A stretch of DNA of 64,000 nt from Sphagnum compactum (taxonomy: Eukaryota > Bryophyta > Sphagnopsida > Sphagnales). Below the pieces are notes generated by a model. It worked only from the letters and a program-made list of their open reading frames with translations, had not been told where the DNA came from and made no database searches. Below are positions 50,301-63,560 of the stretch, piece by piece; the stretch's first letter is position 1, and each line of letters opens with the position of its first letter. A program made the position numbers and the translations under genes. The DNA lies in contig OZ234495.1 in assembly GCA_965153455.1 (NCBI GenBank), positions 2,914,001 through 2,978,000 on the forward strand, written 5' to 3'.

Positions 50301-50710
50301 AGCACCTTGTCAATGCATGCTGGGGCGCATCTTTTTAGCTCTTGTGTTGTGTTGGCAAACTCTTGACAATCACTAACATATGAGAAATTAGGACATCTAT
50401 GGGAGGTATTGCTCTTTAGTGTTTAATTTGTGCTTGGAAACTCATTTTGGCTGATGATTTCAATTTCTGCCCTTGCAGTTTACCAAGTATGAGCATTGAA
50501 GAGGCTGGGCTGGCAGAGATGGAGATGATGCGTACCTGGAATGAAGCAAACCAGAAGTTAGCAGATGAAGCCAAATCATCATGGGTGGGGGAAGCCAAGA
50601 AGGATGATAGTGATGATGAAGAGTCTGAGTATAAAGCTCGGGCATGGGATGACTGGAAGGATGAACATCCAAGGGGGGCTGGCAACAAAAAGCTCACCCC
50701 CTGTGGATAA
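47340..50710 (+). CDS. TAP46: TAP46 / IGBP1-type regulatory subunit of PP2A-like phosphatases
   Basis: Plant TAP42/alpha4 homologue; these proteins bind PP2A, PP4 and PP6 catalytic subunits and act in TOR signalling. Nine exons: 47340-47435, 47667-47789, 48046-48132, 48365-48469, 48802-48963, 49241-49276, 49618-49689, 49893-50173 and 50479-50710. All phases join to 397 residues, close to the ~405 of Arabidopsis. Recognisable in order are LFEQAQQIYLLA, LALFSANEDKEDISTADLKY, VPYYLGYL, VARFKRQRAAESKL, an acidic DEDDEEEREAW, LDLVEMLKREYEM, AQPITCATYAQDVIEGRAA, GSLSTERERLVAQVFQPSH, SIEEAGLAEM and the conserved end DWKDEHPRGAGNKKLTPCG. The sixth exon is a 36-nt microexon (AWFMHISLALCK), needed to keep the family helix intact. 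The start is chosen by homology; an upstream duplicate start exists at 47138. Confidence 0.96.
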
Positions 50711-52940
50711 TCAAAGTACTTTCAGTGGCTGAGCCATTTGTGGAACCTCTCTGTGTGAATGACTTTGCTTCTTGCTCAAAGTAGAGTGTTCGTAGGTTTC
50801 TGCAAACTGCAAACCTAAAAAAAGAAAGGTGCAACTGTGGTAATTGATGTGAAGTAAGAAACACAGAAAGAATCATAAGTCTTGGGCATCCTTGAGATCT
50901 ATCAGGTTGCTGGCCTGTGATTTCACATTTGTACTAGTCTTGGATCTGAGCTTAGTGGCTAAATTTCAAATCCTTTGACGGGCTCATTTCACATGCTTCC
51001 TTTACACCACATTTTTGCAAATGCTGCTTTGCTTGATGCCTGTCCAATGAAACCCAAGATGTTATTGTGCTAGATATGAGAGTTGAAACTGCAAAGGCAC
51101 TGTGGTGGGTTGATGACGGGAGATTTTTTTTCGGAGAAGCCAACTGCCAAGCATTCTGGGCAACTCTGACTTAAGTAAGTGGGGATTTGAATGGTTTTTT
51201 GAACTTTCAAGTTCTTCAAGCTCCAAAACACATGTATTTGCAGGTATATTGTCTTCAAAGCTTTAAATGAATTACCAAAATGCTTAAACCTGATTGGAAT
51301 TAATTTGCCACATTTTGACCACAAAAGTTAAGAATAGAGGAGGTAGCAAACTTGAGCATTTCCCCAAAGAGAAAATGTTACTTAACTGTTTTTGTTCTCT
51401 CGACCAAACTTACATCTGCAGTGAAGTAAGTGTCACAAGGGAAAGCATTCAACTGGAAAGAGGCACTCTATGTAATGGGTATCCATGGGACAGTTAGCCA
51501 CCATGATCAAACCAACCTTTTTAAACTAAAAAAAGCATTACAACAAGCAACCTGTTTAATGATCGTTATGTATGTGTTGGAAGAAAATGAGTGGATCTCA
51601 CCAAATGCTTCAAATCACTCAGTTGATTGTCTGAGAAAACATCCACCATAAAATTAGGTGTTCACATCATTGCTTCACCGCCAGTTAAAATGGCTCAACT
51701 CTCATAAGAATAGACAAGAATTTTTTTTGATAGATCTGAATTGCCAACCTTTTGGGGCAATAGATGTGTACCAATTCTTTGCAAAAAACCATTGTCAAAT
51801 CCCACTTAAATTTGATGCCGATACTCTCTACCAGAACATTCACAGATGTGTGTGATTGCATACTTATAAAAAAAAGGCATAAATTGCAGTTGCAAGCATG
51901 GGCACTACCACAAACCAAAGCCAGGAAGCAAGTTTTCTGTTGCAAATGTGAACCCTTCCATGTTGTTGATTCTTTCTCATGCTCAATTGATGTGTGTCAC
52001 CTCTGGATCCACCACTATAACTCAGGCATTCAACTGCTTCCACCATGTTAAAAGATGACCAAAACATAACTTCACAACTTTCTCAAAGAAAATGCACCAA
52101 TAAATGCAGTTTTGTTTTCTCTCTGAGCAATGTGAGGTTAAATAGGGGAATTCCATAATCATAATTCAATATATTTGTACAGCAACAAAGATGGTATTAG
52201 AAATTAATGAGCCCTGAGAAAAAATAGCAAACCAACAAGAAACCCATTTCCTCACACCAAATATAAGAGCCATTATTGAGCACAATGTTTTTATGCAAAT
52301 CCATCTCATTGCAACAGCCATCCTGCTGAAAAAATTCAAACAAAGCTTCTATATCCTGCTTAGAACAGTGGGAGTACAGCTACAGAGACAAATAGAATAA
52401 TGCACTACCATTTTGGGGGTCACCCATCTTTGTTGCACCTTTCTATTTTTTCATTTGCCACAGGAGAAAGGAAGAAAAACCCAGAACCATTGTGTGTGAT
52501 GCAATTCTTCTTATCATTGCAGGGGAAAATGGACATTTTCTAAATTCCATGAATGTGCAAGCAAAATCCTTTCATGTTATTGGCTTCCCAGCTTCTGCAC
52601 TTCCCAAAAATTGGGAAAAAAGTCCTTACATTAATCCTTATTTGCCAGGCAACTATGTAATGTGATGTGTTAGAAATGAGAGAGACACAGACAGACAGAC
52701 AGAAGGATGAGTGCGTGTGTGTGAAAGAGAGATTCATGACACTCATTGCATCCCACAAGTATGGACTAAGGACTTTTGATTTTGATGCTAACTCTTTGGT
52801 TGTGTGATTATCATATGTTTTGTTGCAGTTTGAAAGAACTTTTTACTCACAACTGTGTTTACCTACATGCAAATTTTGCAAAAACCCATGGTCAGAGAGT
52901 TGCACATAGAAACCATTTTCCTGAAGCAGGAAAGATGCCA
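50711..52940. other. Convergent intergenic region between TAP46 and SPO11-1
   Basis: Three-prime flanks of both genes. Contains a (CAGA)n run near 52682-52702. Short open frames on both strands do not resemble known proteins and do not connect by splicing. Confidence 0.55.
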
Positions 52941-55900
52941 CTACACATAGCCTTTGCCTTGAATTTTGGACTGGATGTAATGATCTGCAAGAAGGGAGAA
53001 GGAAGCTGCAGATACAGCTTCTATCTCTAGCTTCACAGCTTGGCTGCGGAACTCAGCAAGCTTTGTCCTGAGACAACACAGAAAACACACACCCCAGCCT
53101 GGTTTTCAATTATCAGTGGGTACTCCACTCTACCAAACAGTTGTCTGTATACTCAAACTACAATGTAATTCCTACAGACCAAATGCTAAGATATCAGTGC
53201 AACATCATCTCAATCAGATTCAAGGTCCCACACAGTTTATAGGAATTTGGAGGAACTTGAAGGAATCTGTATCTCCCTGTCACAGAGAAGTAATCAGTGC
53301 TCTAAACAATGACATGAGGGGATCATGCACACTTATAGATAGTCATAATTTGTGAGCGTGTGTGTACAAACAAGTGAGAGATTGTTCATACCACCAGCCA
53401 GGAGCCAAATGCTTCAGGTAGCTCCGACTCAAAAGTGCATCAGCTTTCCTCTTATCTGTGCAGCCACATCCATTTGGTCATGTAAATTAGGAAGTGCTTG
53501 ATTGCAATTTAAGAACTGCCAACATCATCTGGAGCCTTGAACAAAGTGAACACATTTTTGTTGTAACAGCAATTTTGGCTCAGGATTGTGCTCATGACTA
53601 AGGTTAATCCAAATGATTAATAAACAGAAACCAGAATCTCTCACGCTGGAAACTATGAAGTCTTGAAGCATTTACCTCTCTCTGTCAATGGAAGGAGACA
53701 TTCTTTTGGTATACGGAAATCAAGGCAGTCTGAGAGATGCACACCCAACCAGAAGATTTCTGGGACGGCCAAGACCTCTGCATCATATGCCATTGTCTGT
53801 ATCCATCATGTTATCAGTGCCAACTTCTCCAATTTTTCTGTCTATGGGTATTTTTCTCCAATACAGGATGTGTATGTGTAATTACAGCACTTTCTTTCTA
53901 CCAACCACCTAAACTATTCAGCTTCAGAGTCTTTCACATTGGAATGAAGGAAGGTTATCTCCTTATCTGTGTCATACACCTGAGATCTTCATATGTAACC
54001 CTATTAATGATCTTATGGAGCAATTGGAAAGTATGTACCAGTGAGCCAAAACGGTACACAGATAGAATGTCCAAGCCATAAGGGTCCCCATCCATGAGAG
54101 CATAGACTGGCAAATGCAGCTCATCAGTGAGACGACGCAGGAAACTGGTTGCCAGACAAGCTAACACTTTGAATCAGATATTTGTGATAATATGTAAGGT
54201 AACTGAATAATATTGAGCATCGAGCACTAGCTCCCAGAACACTTAACATCCACTTTATGTTTGGATAACACATTCCTTCAAGTTGTAGTGCAATCATTGG
54301 ACTTAGTAAGCATACCTTCTGGTTGCTACATCTGGGTAGCCCTTGCCCTGCAACCAGACTCAAAGATTTCAGCCTGAAAGACTGAGGTCCAATGGTTTGA
54401 AGATGATAAAGTCACAAAAACATGGATGGGTGATGATATATGTGACAACTCACTGTGAGAAGAATACAGCGATTCTTTGCACAGAATTTGTCATTCACAA
54501 GCCGCTGAAAAACTGCAAGGACAGAACAGAACCCCAAAACCAGGTTGGTCAACAGATATCTTCAGATCCTCTATGGTAATGGCATTTGACAATCTAGGCC
54601 CTTCCTAAAGGACATGACAACCTGGTGCAGATGCGAGTGGCAGACAGGGTGAGAACATAGCTGGTCACAATTTGGAACAAAAGGAAACTGACTAATTCAA
54701 ATAGCCAGGTTACATCTATGACCAAGAATGCACTTCTCACTCCACCAAAATACTATTGGCAAGAAACATATACTGGTTTTGCACACTTGCCTGTTTCTTT
54801 CTCCACAAGGAGTATGTAGTCTGCACCACTGGAGATATCTAGAGCCCTTGCAGTGAAGGCCACAGCCAGAAGTTGAAGAGTTGCCTGACAGAAGGTGTCC
54901 ACAAACTCACAGATATTTTCAACATCTGAACATCAGCAAATAATGTCCATTCCAAGTTGTAGAAAGGATACGGCTCACTTGACTAATGTGTACAGGAACA
55001 GGCAATCCCTGGAGATTTATGCATTTTGTGAGATTCCCATGCTTACAGAAAGGAGCAGACCCTAAATTGAGGATTGGACTGTCACTCAAATGACATTAAC
55101 ATTTCCTCATTGTACCCTTCAAGCTGTTTAGGTTCTTTATCAAGATTTATGGATTTGCAGTGCTGATGCTACTCTGTATCCACCAGTGCCACTGCCATCT
55201 GAGGATGGCCAAAAGATCATTAGACATATTAGAGTTCATCTCATACAGCATAATTGCAATTGTGTTTGGAGCAGTTTATGATCCTTCCTGCATCCTGATA
55301 AGACAGAGGCCCCATGATTAATCTGCAGTCAGCCACACATTTTGCAAAGTAAGTACTCAAGATCTGATTGAACTCATGTTTGCACAGCAATGGGGAAGTG
55401 ATGCTAGAATCCTGTCCAAATGGATTGTCCAGATTCTCTTCAAATTGGAGGGAAATCAAGCAACCTTTGATGAATCACATAGACTGTTAGTGGAAATTCT
55501 CAGTTCTTGTGAAACCTGGAAGGGGATTAAGCATTTAACACGATAGACCCCCAGGATAAGAAAGGAGCTTCCTTATAGTCTGTATGAGGCAACTCCTATT
55601 GGTGAGCTGGTCCCAAACACTAGAATGCAGAGGATGCATGTCAGATTGGATAGGCAACTTACCCTTTGCTGACAGCCACCTGAGACAAAACAGAAATTCA
55701 AGTGATTAGATCCAAGCAAAAAGATTTTCAAGAACCGGAGATTACAGCTGACCGGAGCTGTCCGGAGATATGTCCTCTCCAACAATGGACAACATTTTGT
55801 ACCAGTACATATTACAACATGATCAAGAGCCCTTGCAAGACATGCTATTAGGCGACTGAACTCAGAACACACTCAGAGCAATGCAAGGTTTAGCAGGCAC

Positions 55901-57850
55901 AGAAGGGTGCCACTACTTTAATGGGGGACTCACTCCAGATGTGGCGGGTTCATCACCTTTTATGTTGTACCAAAGCTTTCTGAATTTCCTATAGAAAACT
56001 CTTTCACACAAGCAGTGGTATCTTATGCAAAGTTTACTGAGAAACTAAAGCCCAGCTTAGCGAGGACTTAGGGTTTAGCCTCAAGACTGATAATACCATA
56101 CAGTGGTCTAGAGATGTGCAGGACCATCTCTTTGATGCTTTGGAAAAAGACAAGTTGGAAGAGATTGGAGAGTGTTGCATCCCATAATCAACTCTTCACA
56201 AGGCACATGAATTATGCACAGGTAAGTCAAAACAATGGAAACTTGCATTACCACATGTAGAGAAGACCGACTGCATTGGAAATGTATGCAAATGTCATTG
56301 AGTGCCTGATTGACCCTTCCTGGAGTCAAGCAAGCAATCAATCATCAACACTCCTTTTATGGCATGGGGTTTGATAAGATCCACTTTGCGAGGAACTTGC
56401 TAGCTTGTTGTCCAATGCATATTCCCCAGGAATCAGGATTGCTCGGATTCACTGAACTTCCTTTCCTCAGCAACATGTGCATTATGGAGATTGATGGGTT
56501 TTGCTGAAGACTATGAAGAAAAGTTTGACACAAAAGAGAATACAGAACGGATCATTGGCAACTCTTCTCCAAGCAGATCTTTGTTTCACTATTCAGTACA
56601 ACAAATGTACAGAAATGGACAGAAATGTACAGAAATGTAAGCTTTTTATGTGCAGAATGATGATGCACCAAAGAAGAATGCGTTTCAAGTCGAGCTCACC
56701 CTTCAGAATAGCAGGGTCGCTATAGTAAACATCTCGCTTTGTCGCGTGTCGATTCTGTTGCAGCAGCTGTTGTACGATTTGCAATACCCTCAGCATCGCA
56801 ACTGTCGGCATTTATTCCAGATCATGAGCATAAATACGCTTTCTGATATCAAGTTTCACGTACTAATAAATCATGCTTCTTTTTTTCTGTCCTCTCCTCT
56901 GTCCCGAAGACAATCAGTGGATATGCATGGCGAAGAAGATACAGAACTTTGCACATAAAAAAGAATCGTGACGCTGGATCTAAGAAACTCTTACGTAATC
57001 TGCAAGCTCCGCCTTTTGAACTGACCGCAACGTGTTCTGGTTTGTCGGACTCTTCAAAGATCGTGGAGCTTTTGTGCAGTTAAAAACGTCGTGCGATGTT
57101 GATTCATGTTGGGAGGGAAGGAGAACAAAGTCAAGACTAAGTACGAAGGGCTTCCATTCGAGAGCTGGAGACTGAGAAGCAACCAGAAACGGAAAGAAAG
57201 AAAGCGCATATCCGCGTTACAAACTGCAGAGATGGAAATTGACAAAGAGAGACAACAATCAATCAATCAATATTGAGCAAAGCATGCCCCCGCTTGCTTC
57301 CAGCGCCTTACCGTTTTTCCACGGCCACCATCTCTGCTGGACGATCCTCGCGAATCTGGAACCTCGCCATGTTTACAGCAGGCAGATTGCCTTCTGATAT
57401 GGCGTATAGAAGCTCGCACACAAACTCTGCGGTTCATCAGACAACAAGAAAGAATCAATAACGTTACAGGACTGGTGCATGTTGATCGATGATACATCAC
57501 ATTCTTGCATAGGCAATGCACTCCCTCCTTGCTCTGAAATAGAACGGGAACAAGAAGTCAAGAAGAGCGAATTCTGTCACTCTCGCCATGACGCTCAAGG
57601 TTGCCCAACCTTATGCGGCTTCAAATGCAGACTTCCTCCATGTTCGAAGGTCTCAGGCTCTATTCACAGGAGCATACGTCGGGATTTCTCTACGAAGTCA
57701 CAGTTTTTTCTCGATCAGTTGAAATGTTCTTTCGTGACAGGCTGCGATCGGCCAATTGAATCGAGAAATTCTACATATACGCGCAACAAGAGAAATCTCC
57801 TATGATATTGCTGGAAACTGCAAACCTTTCTGATCGCATAATATCATCAT
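52941..57850 (-). CDS. SPO11-1: Meiotic double-strand-break transesterase SPO11-1
   Basis: Topoisomerase VI-A-like nuclease that initiates meiotic recombination by breaking DNA through a tyrosine. Exons: 57312-57426, 56995-57068, 56700-56801, 56252-56319, 55663-55679, 55247-55322, 54972-55008, 54791-54838, 54454-54512, 54316-54347, 54039-54144, 53676-53796, 53392-53455 and 52941-53067. A tentative first exon at 57826-57850 (MMILCDQK) gives the right phase and 356 residues; Arabidopsis SPO11-1 has 362. Catalytic-Tyr motif is [11 protein letters not shown]. Toprim residues are the Glu of YILLVEKET and the acidic pair of [12 protein letters not shown]. Other conserved blocks are [68 protein letters not shown] and KLEIEAVSA. 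Exon 5 has 17 nt and exon 10 has 32 nt. The intron after VEKET has a GC donor (ACAG|GCAAGT). Junctions are set by homology and phase. Exon 1 is the least certain. Confidence 0.92.
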
Positions 57851-58063
57851 CCTCTGCTCAACTCTCACAAGTAGCAGAACAACGCTCAAATAGAGTCTTC
57901 CAATTACGTGCATACAATCAATCACTCGGAAAGAGCCAAAATAAGAACCTTTTGTTCAGTTTGCACCGAGAGTCTAGATCAGCACTAACTTCATTCAAGC
58001 AGGTTCAGTTCATGATCAGAAGCAGATTGGAATCAGCTGCAGTCTCCTTGTACATCAGATGAC

Positions 58064-58087
58064 TTGAGAGAGAGAGAGAGAGAGAGA
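58064..58087. repeat. (GA)n microsatellite
   Basis: About eleven GA steps upstream of SPO11-1. On the gene strand this is a (CT)n tract, common in plant promoters and leaders. Confidence 0.85.
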
Positions 58088-58364
58088 ATTGCCACGGATG
58101 CGGTGCAGTAGCTCATCTGAGTCGGATCTGCTTCCAGACTCCATCCTGCATGCGGTTTTTCTCTGGACTGAAAAATCCGGGCGCTCCGTGCACGAAAGAC
58201 AGACGGACTAGTATGTAATCTGCAGACAAGAACGGCACCGGAACGATTAGAACTCGAAAAAGAACGACTATTTTTTCGTCCTCCTTTCCAAGTGCAGCAT
58301 GCAAACCCCATGCAAAAGAGGGGAACCAAAAGAGGGAGTGATTGCACGGGGTTCGAGCACTGAC

Positions 58365-58433
58365 CTTCGTGAGCTTGTCGTCTCCTCCAAGATCTTCTCC
58401 CCTCCAGTACTTGTCGCCAGCTGCTGTCAATGC
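58365..58433 (-). other. Possible isolated coding exon
   Basis: A 69-nt stretch bounded by GTGTCAG and AAG|GTCAGT that would encode ALTAAGDKYWRGEDLGGDDK plus LTK in phase 0-0. Composition and splice context look exon-like, but I do not recognise the peptide and found no partner exons on either side. It could be an upstream exon of a transcript of this strand, or chance. Confidence 0.22.
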
Positions 58434-58451
58434 CTGACACAAAATTTGCAA

Positions 58452-61400
58452 GTTGGATTACTTTATTGTTTTTACAATCTCAAATTTTACAACAATAGTT
58501 TGTTCGCATAGGGTTTTGTTTTTTACTTGAACTTTACTCATCTAATTGTGCAACAAGTCTCCACACACAACTCTCGTTGTTACTCAAAAATGTACAACGT
58601 TATGTCTTTAGTAGAAAGCAATTTGCCACCACCTACATTAGAAAGTTGATGTTCAAAATTAAGAAACAAAATTAGAGCCATTGCGAAAGGTTTTCTTGGA
58701 CACATATCTTCTCATACACAGGTCTTTTCATACATAAATATTCTTGCACAGCAGCATATACAAAAGAGAATAGGAGATGTGAGGCCATTTCTCTACTCAC
58801 TTATAGTAGGCGGCTTGAAAACCAACAAATAAAATGCAAGATTGTAACATTGGAGAAATATATCAAGATATTGTGCCCTCTTCAAAAAGGATCCTTGAAA
58901 ATGGCATGGGGATTGCATAGACAAGTGAATGCATTTGTTGTTTAGAAGCTATGATTTGAAGTTTTCTCTTTTGTCCTAGGAGCAATTATTATTTCTCTTT
59001 CGGCAAATTTATAATAAGCAATGAAAGAAGGAAGGAAGAGGACCAAAGGTACTTATGTTTAAATTAAATCACTTTACTAACTTTTCCACACACTTGGCTA
59101 ATGTTCAAGAGAATTGTAATTTCACTTGGGCAACTATTTAAAATCGATGACAAGTCTAGATAGAATATGCACCACAATAAGTGACAATTTGAAGCGATAA
59201 TTCATTAAAACATGTTCAAGTTTTGAAGGCAATGTTCTCTAAACAATGATGGATATTATTAGAACATGTCTGAGTTGTGAAAGCAATGCCTTGTGAACAA
59301 TGATGAATATCAATTGAACATGTTCGAGTTGTGAAAGCAATGCCTTGTGAACAATGATGAATATTAATTGAACATGTTCGAGTTTTGGAAGCAATGCCTT
59401 CGTGAACAATGTGCATCCATCCAAAAGTTTAATGGTTAAATTCCACATGCATTCAAACACCATGACTGCAACCAAATAATTGCAATTATCAAGAGATTGT
59501 CACCAAAGATGTCATTCCTTAGAGCTACAACTTTGCAATGAACCACCACCCACAATAAAGGTGGCTCTCAAGGCAATTGTCTCATATTCAAATGAGTCTT
59601 GATTTTTGGAAACAACAAAAAAAAATTCCAAATTTTTCTTTTATATACATCTTTGTGTTCAAAATGGCCTAGCACATGTATTTTTGGTTGGAAGATGACA
59701 TTGCCATACATTATAATAACACATGAAATCTAATACAACTTTACATAGATGCATATGACAATTCAAATCCAAAATGAAACATGAAACAACAACTATACAC
59801 ATACTTTTTGCTTCACAACCCCAATAAACACATGATCTGGGGGACTATGAGCTCCAAATTTTATAAAGTGTACCAAAATCTCATGATAGAACGTCACCTT
59901 TTTTTGTATTTTTAATCTAATTTTTTTCTATCATGTAAAAACACATCTATGGATGATTTTGATAGAATCTAAAATTATAGTGATTCAAAATAAGATACTT
60001 AGGAAATATTTGACATGTTTTAACTCATTAATTCTGATGGGAATCAAAATATAGGGAAAAAAGGATTGTAATAAAAAATAGGCTCTCTTTGTTCTTAGTG
60101 GTACACTTTAAAAGATTTTCACCTTGACATACCCTACTTTTACTACAAAGATCTATTCCAATCCTTTAATCATGTGAACCAAAAAGTCAAGGAAAAGTTA
60201 CATTTTAAAAGTGAAACAAGTTCAATAAATTGTTTAGAAACTAGGTTGCTAAGAGAAGCTCAAACCACACCAAGTACATTAACACCACCACTGTTGGCAA
60301 ATTTGATAAGTAAGGAAACCTTCGAAATTTGACAAACCATAACAAGTGCATTCCTTTAATGAAAGTACTTAAAAGAGATCTAAACCTACTAAAAAGCAAA
60401 AAAAAAATACAAAAAAAAATCCCCTTTGACTTAAACCTTTTTTTTATTCACCTCATTCATTTAGCTTTGAACTTTGAAAACCACCTACTTCTAACCATAA
60501 AATAGAACATCCGGTTGAAAGGGCACCACCATTTAACAAGTAATAAAACCTTTTAAAGTTTGTCAAATCATGCCAAGTGCAATAACTTACGCACACACAC
60601 TTAACATGGATGTTGGGTAAAATTGTTTTTGTCCCTTTGCTCCATAATTTGTTGTACAATTCACAATTAATGTAGTTAATGTAGAATTTACAAATTAGTA
60701 GCATAAACATCAAGCACAACCTAATGGGCTATGCAATTTATACATACTTAATCCCAAATTTTTGTAGTTTTTGCTTTATATGAATGGATGGACTCTAGTC
60801 ACTTTTATAAATTTTTACATATACGAACATAACATTCACAAATAATACTTGAATTTGGGTGATTCAATTAGTGGCTATCTATCTTGCAATTTTGACTCCC
60901 TTGATGTTCACATGTTCACAAGGGGGAGCCACCCAATAAACCCAATATTGTTAGCAACCCCTTTTTCAAACTTGACAAAAGAATTTCATTTGATGTTGGT
61001 TTCATGAGCAAATAATAAGGACCCATTCCACCCAAATGTAAGCAAGTATGACTACTTGGGGTTGAATAATTAGAAACGATAAAAGCATGGATAAGTGGTT
61101 TTAGACAAATAAATCACACATCATGCACAAACATGTGAACTATGCGTAACTGTTGTGAATGAAAGACATTGTGCATCAAATGTGGCAAACATATTTTTGA
61201 TTATGTGTTGTGCCTCATCATGTATGTTCTTCATGTAAAGCAATTGCTAATTATCTTGTCATCCCCATACGCCAAATTTATAAATTGAATTGAAAATTGA
61301 AATTGTGTAATGTGATTAACATTGCATGAAACATTAAACAACTCTAACAACAAAAACTTCATATGTATTGTTTACAATAGTTCAAATTGGCAACACTTGT

Positions 61401-62800
61401 ACATGTGTTTATGATAGAATATCTAATTAACTCAAAATTTAGAAATATGTTTAGCAACAATTATATGTTTGAATGGTAATTGTTGCATCACATTGCTTTT
61501 CTATCTCAAAATCCTTGACATTTACATTCTACCAATCAATATTGTCTCACACATCCATACAACAATAAAGACAATCACATGTGTATTATAAGCAAACAAT
61601 AAGAGATGTTTGCCTTGCCCACATTATGAAATTTGATTTAAGTATCCATGATGGTTTGTAACCAACAATGGGGGACAACTTCAACAAACAAATTTGTTCC
61701 AAAATCATAGAGTTCAACAATTATAGGCTGACTACTCACAAATTATGGACAAGATTTACTGCAGATATCTACTTTTCACATATTTGATTAACTAAAACCT
61801 AAACATCCAATTGGATCAATTCACTTTTGATCGCCTCTCTTGTAGGCTATCAAAGTCGTTTGGTGGGTTTTTTATCACAATTGACTTTAATCCTCCTTTT
61901 ATAAACCCATCAAAGTCCCCAAATTGAATTTGAAACCTAACATGAAATCATCCCAAGATGATGATACCAACAAACTAAAACCCAAAACTTGGCAATAAAA
62001 GTTTTCTCTTTAAATTTAAAATTCCTTTCCCCAAGATTAGGCACACAATTCAAAGTTCCCAATTTCTTAGATACTTGATCTTCCCCTTTCATGAAACAAT
62101 GCATAAAACTACCATGTATACCAAACATGGTTGAAAAATCACACCTAGATAAACCTTATGAACCCCTTTGAACCTATCATCCTTTCCATTTGAATGCATC
62201 TCAAAACAATAAAGAGCCCAACTATTATCCACTTTTTCTTCTGTGTAGTGGAACTTTATGAGAAACAAACATTCCACCTCCTTTTGCATAGCAAACCCCC
62301 TTTCAGATGCAACCTCCAAGCAAATGATTCTTGTAACAAAAATCACTAACGCTATAAAAACTACGCATCACTAACGCTATAAATATTATGCATTGCAGAC
62401 AAGCAATTGTGAGATTTGGTGGCAAACTCCTTTGGCCCCAATTTTCATAGAGATTTGGGTTTGGTCCCTAGTTTTTTTTCAAGTGTAATTTTGCATCCCC
62501 ATTTTTTACATTAATCCCTCGTTGTGATGTAATTGAGGAACTTCCTACCCAATTACAACTACTTTATGCATGACTTTATTACTTTTTTAAAAGTACATAC
62601 ACGAGCTTTGAAAGGGACGATAAAAGACGATAAATTGTCTTTGGAAGTTCAATGTATATCGTCTTTAGAAACTCCTAAAATTGTATGTGAAATCTAAACC
62701 CATCGAAACACTTAAATTACTATACACTTAAAGTTACCCTCTCCCATCCTTTTAGGAGCCAAGCTAATAATGTTGGTGATACCTTCCTTATGCCCATGGC
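58452..62800. other. AT-rich intergenic DNA, no gene recognised
   Basis: Apart from a 54-bp tandem repeat at 59.2 kb I see no exon-like segments. The direct pair ATCACTAACGCTATAAA at 62341 and 62367 is a small local duplication. Confidence 0.55.
59208..59420. repeat. 54-bp tandem repeat, nearly four units
   Basis: Units begin with AACATGTTCGAGTTGTGAAA or a variant at about 59208, 59263, 59317 and 59371 and contain GCAATGCCTTGTGAACAATG. The period is a multiple of three, so the minus strand reads as an 18-residue repeat in two open frames. I take that as a by-product: there is no start context, no splice site and no known protein. Confidence 0.9.
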
Positions 62801-62939
62801 AAGTTCATAATTTAAGTGTTAGCTTTGAAGATGGGTGGCCCACCCTCTACTAAATTCCAAGCTAATGACAAGCTACCAAAGTACTTGAGATCCCGAATGA
62901 GTTTCACTCCAGGGAATGGAATCTCAAATGAGGTGCCTT

Positions 62940-63560
62940 CAAACTGTGGGATCTCAATTGAGGTGTCGCGACGCACGCTCTCGTCTCTCTTCTTCTTCTG
63001 TTTGTCTGCGGTCGTGGTGTGTGCTTTTTGTCGTTGACGTTCTTTTCTGCTGCTGCTGCTGCTGCATCGATCCGGTGTCTTTCGCCTACTTCGAACGACA
63101 AACTGCGTTGTTACAGGTTTTTCTGGTGTCGTTGCTGCACTGCTGGCCCGTGATTTTCCATCCGGCAATGCGCAGGTTCATTTCCTCCCTCCCAAACCAC
63201 ACTATTGATTGACATCGGTTCTTTTCCTCATTTCAAATCCGTCGCCTCCTCCGGGCTTCCTCTCTCTCTATCCAACTTTCGAAAGAAACGGAGATCTGGT
63301 ATTCTTATCATGTCATGGTAATACTACAACAGTTTCAAGCTCTTCTAGCAGTAGTTTTGGAAATATTTTGTTGCGGTTCAGCATGGTAGTGGTATTAGCT
63401 TGCGGCAAGGAAAGGGAAGGAAAAAAAAGCAAATTTGTGTTTCTCCACTTCTGTTGCTGCACTATCGTCATCTCTCCTCTTTCGGTTGTTTTGAGAAACA
63501 GAGATCTCGCTTTCCTTTTTTTTGTGTGGATTATTTTTTTTCCAGTTTCTTATTGTTGAG
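62940..63560 (+). promoter_or_regulatory. Probable 5' end (leader/promoter) of a gene running off the right edge
   Basis: The composition changes sharply from AT-rich to GC- and CT-rich at about 62940, with CTCTCGTCTCTCTTC and GCTGCTGCTGCTGCTGC runs, as in the leaders of the other genes here. A potential leader-exon end, GCAATGCGCAG|GTTCAT, lies at 63174. The remaining bases to 64000 look like a 5' intron (TTTCTTGCAG at 63751). No coding exon is recognised within the window, so strand and product stay open. Confidence 0.35.

Noticed and set aside
54791-55008. Alternative joining of SPO11-1 exons 7 and 8 through [17 protein letters not shown]
   Set aside because: It adds about 28 residues absent from the family. 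The donor C|GTATCC with the acceptor CTCTAG restores exactly the length of the Arabidopsis segment.
58033-58440. 135-codon minus-strand open frame upstream of SPO11-1
   Set aside because: Ends in a (CT)n-derived SLSLSLSLKSS tract, resembles no known protein, and overlaps a better exon-like frame.
59208-59420. CRISPR-like array
   Set aside because: Plant nuclear context. Repeats are contiguous tandem units without unique spacers.
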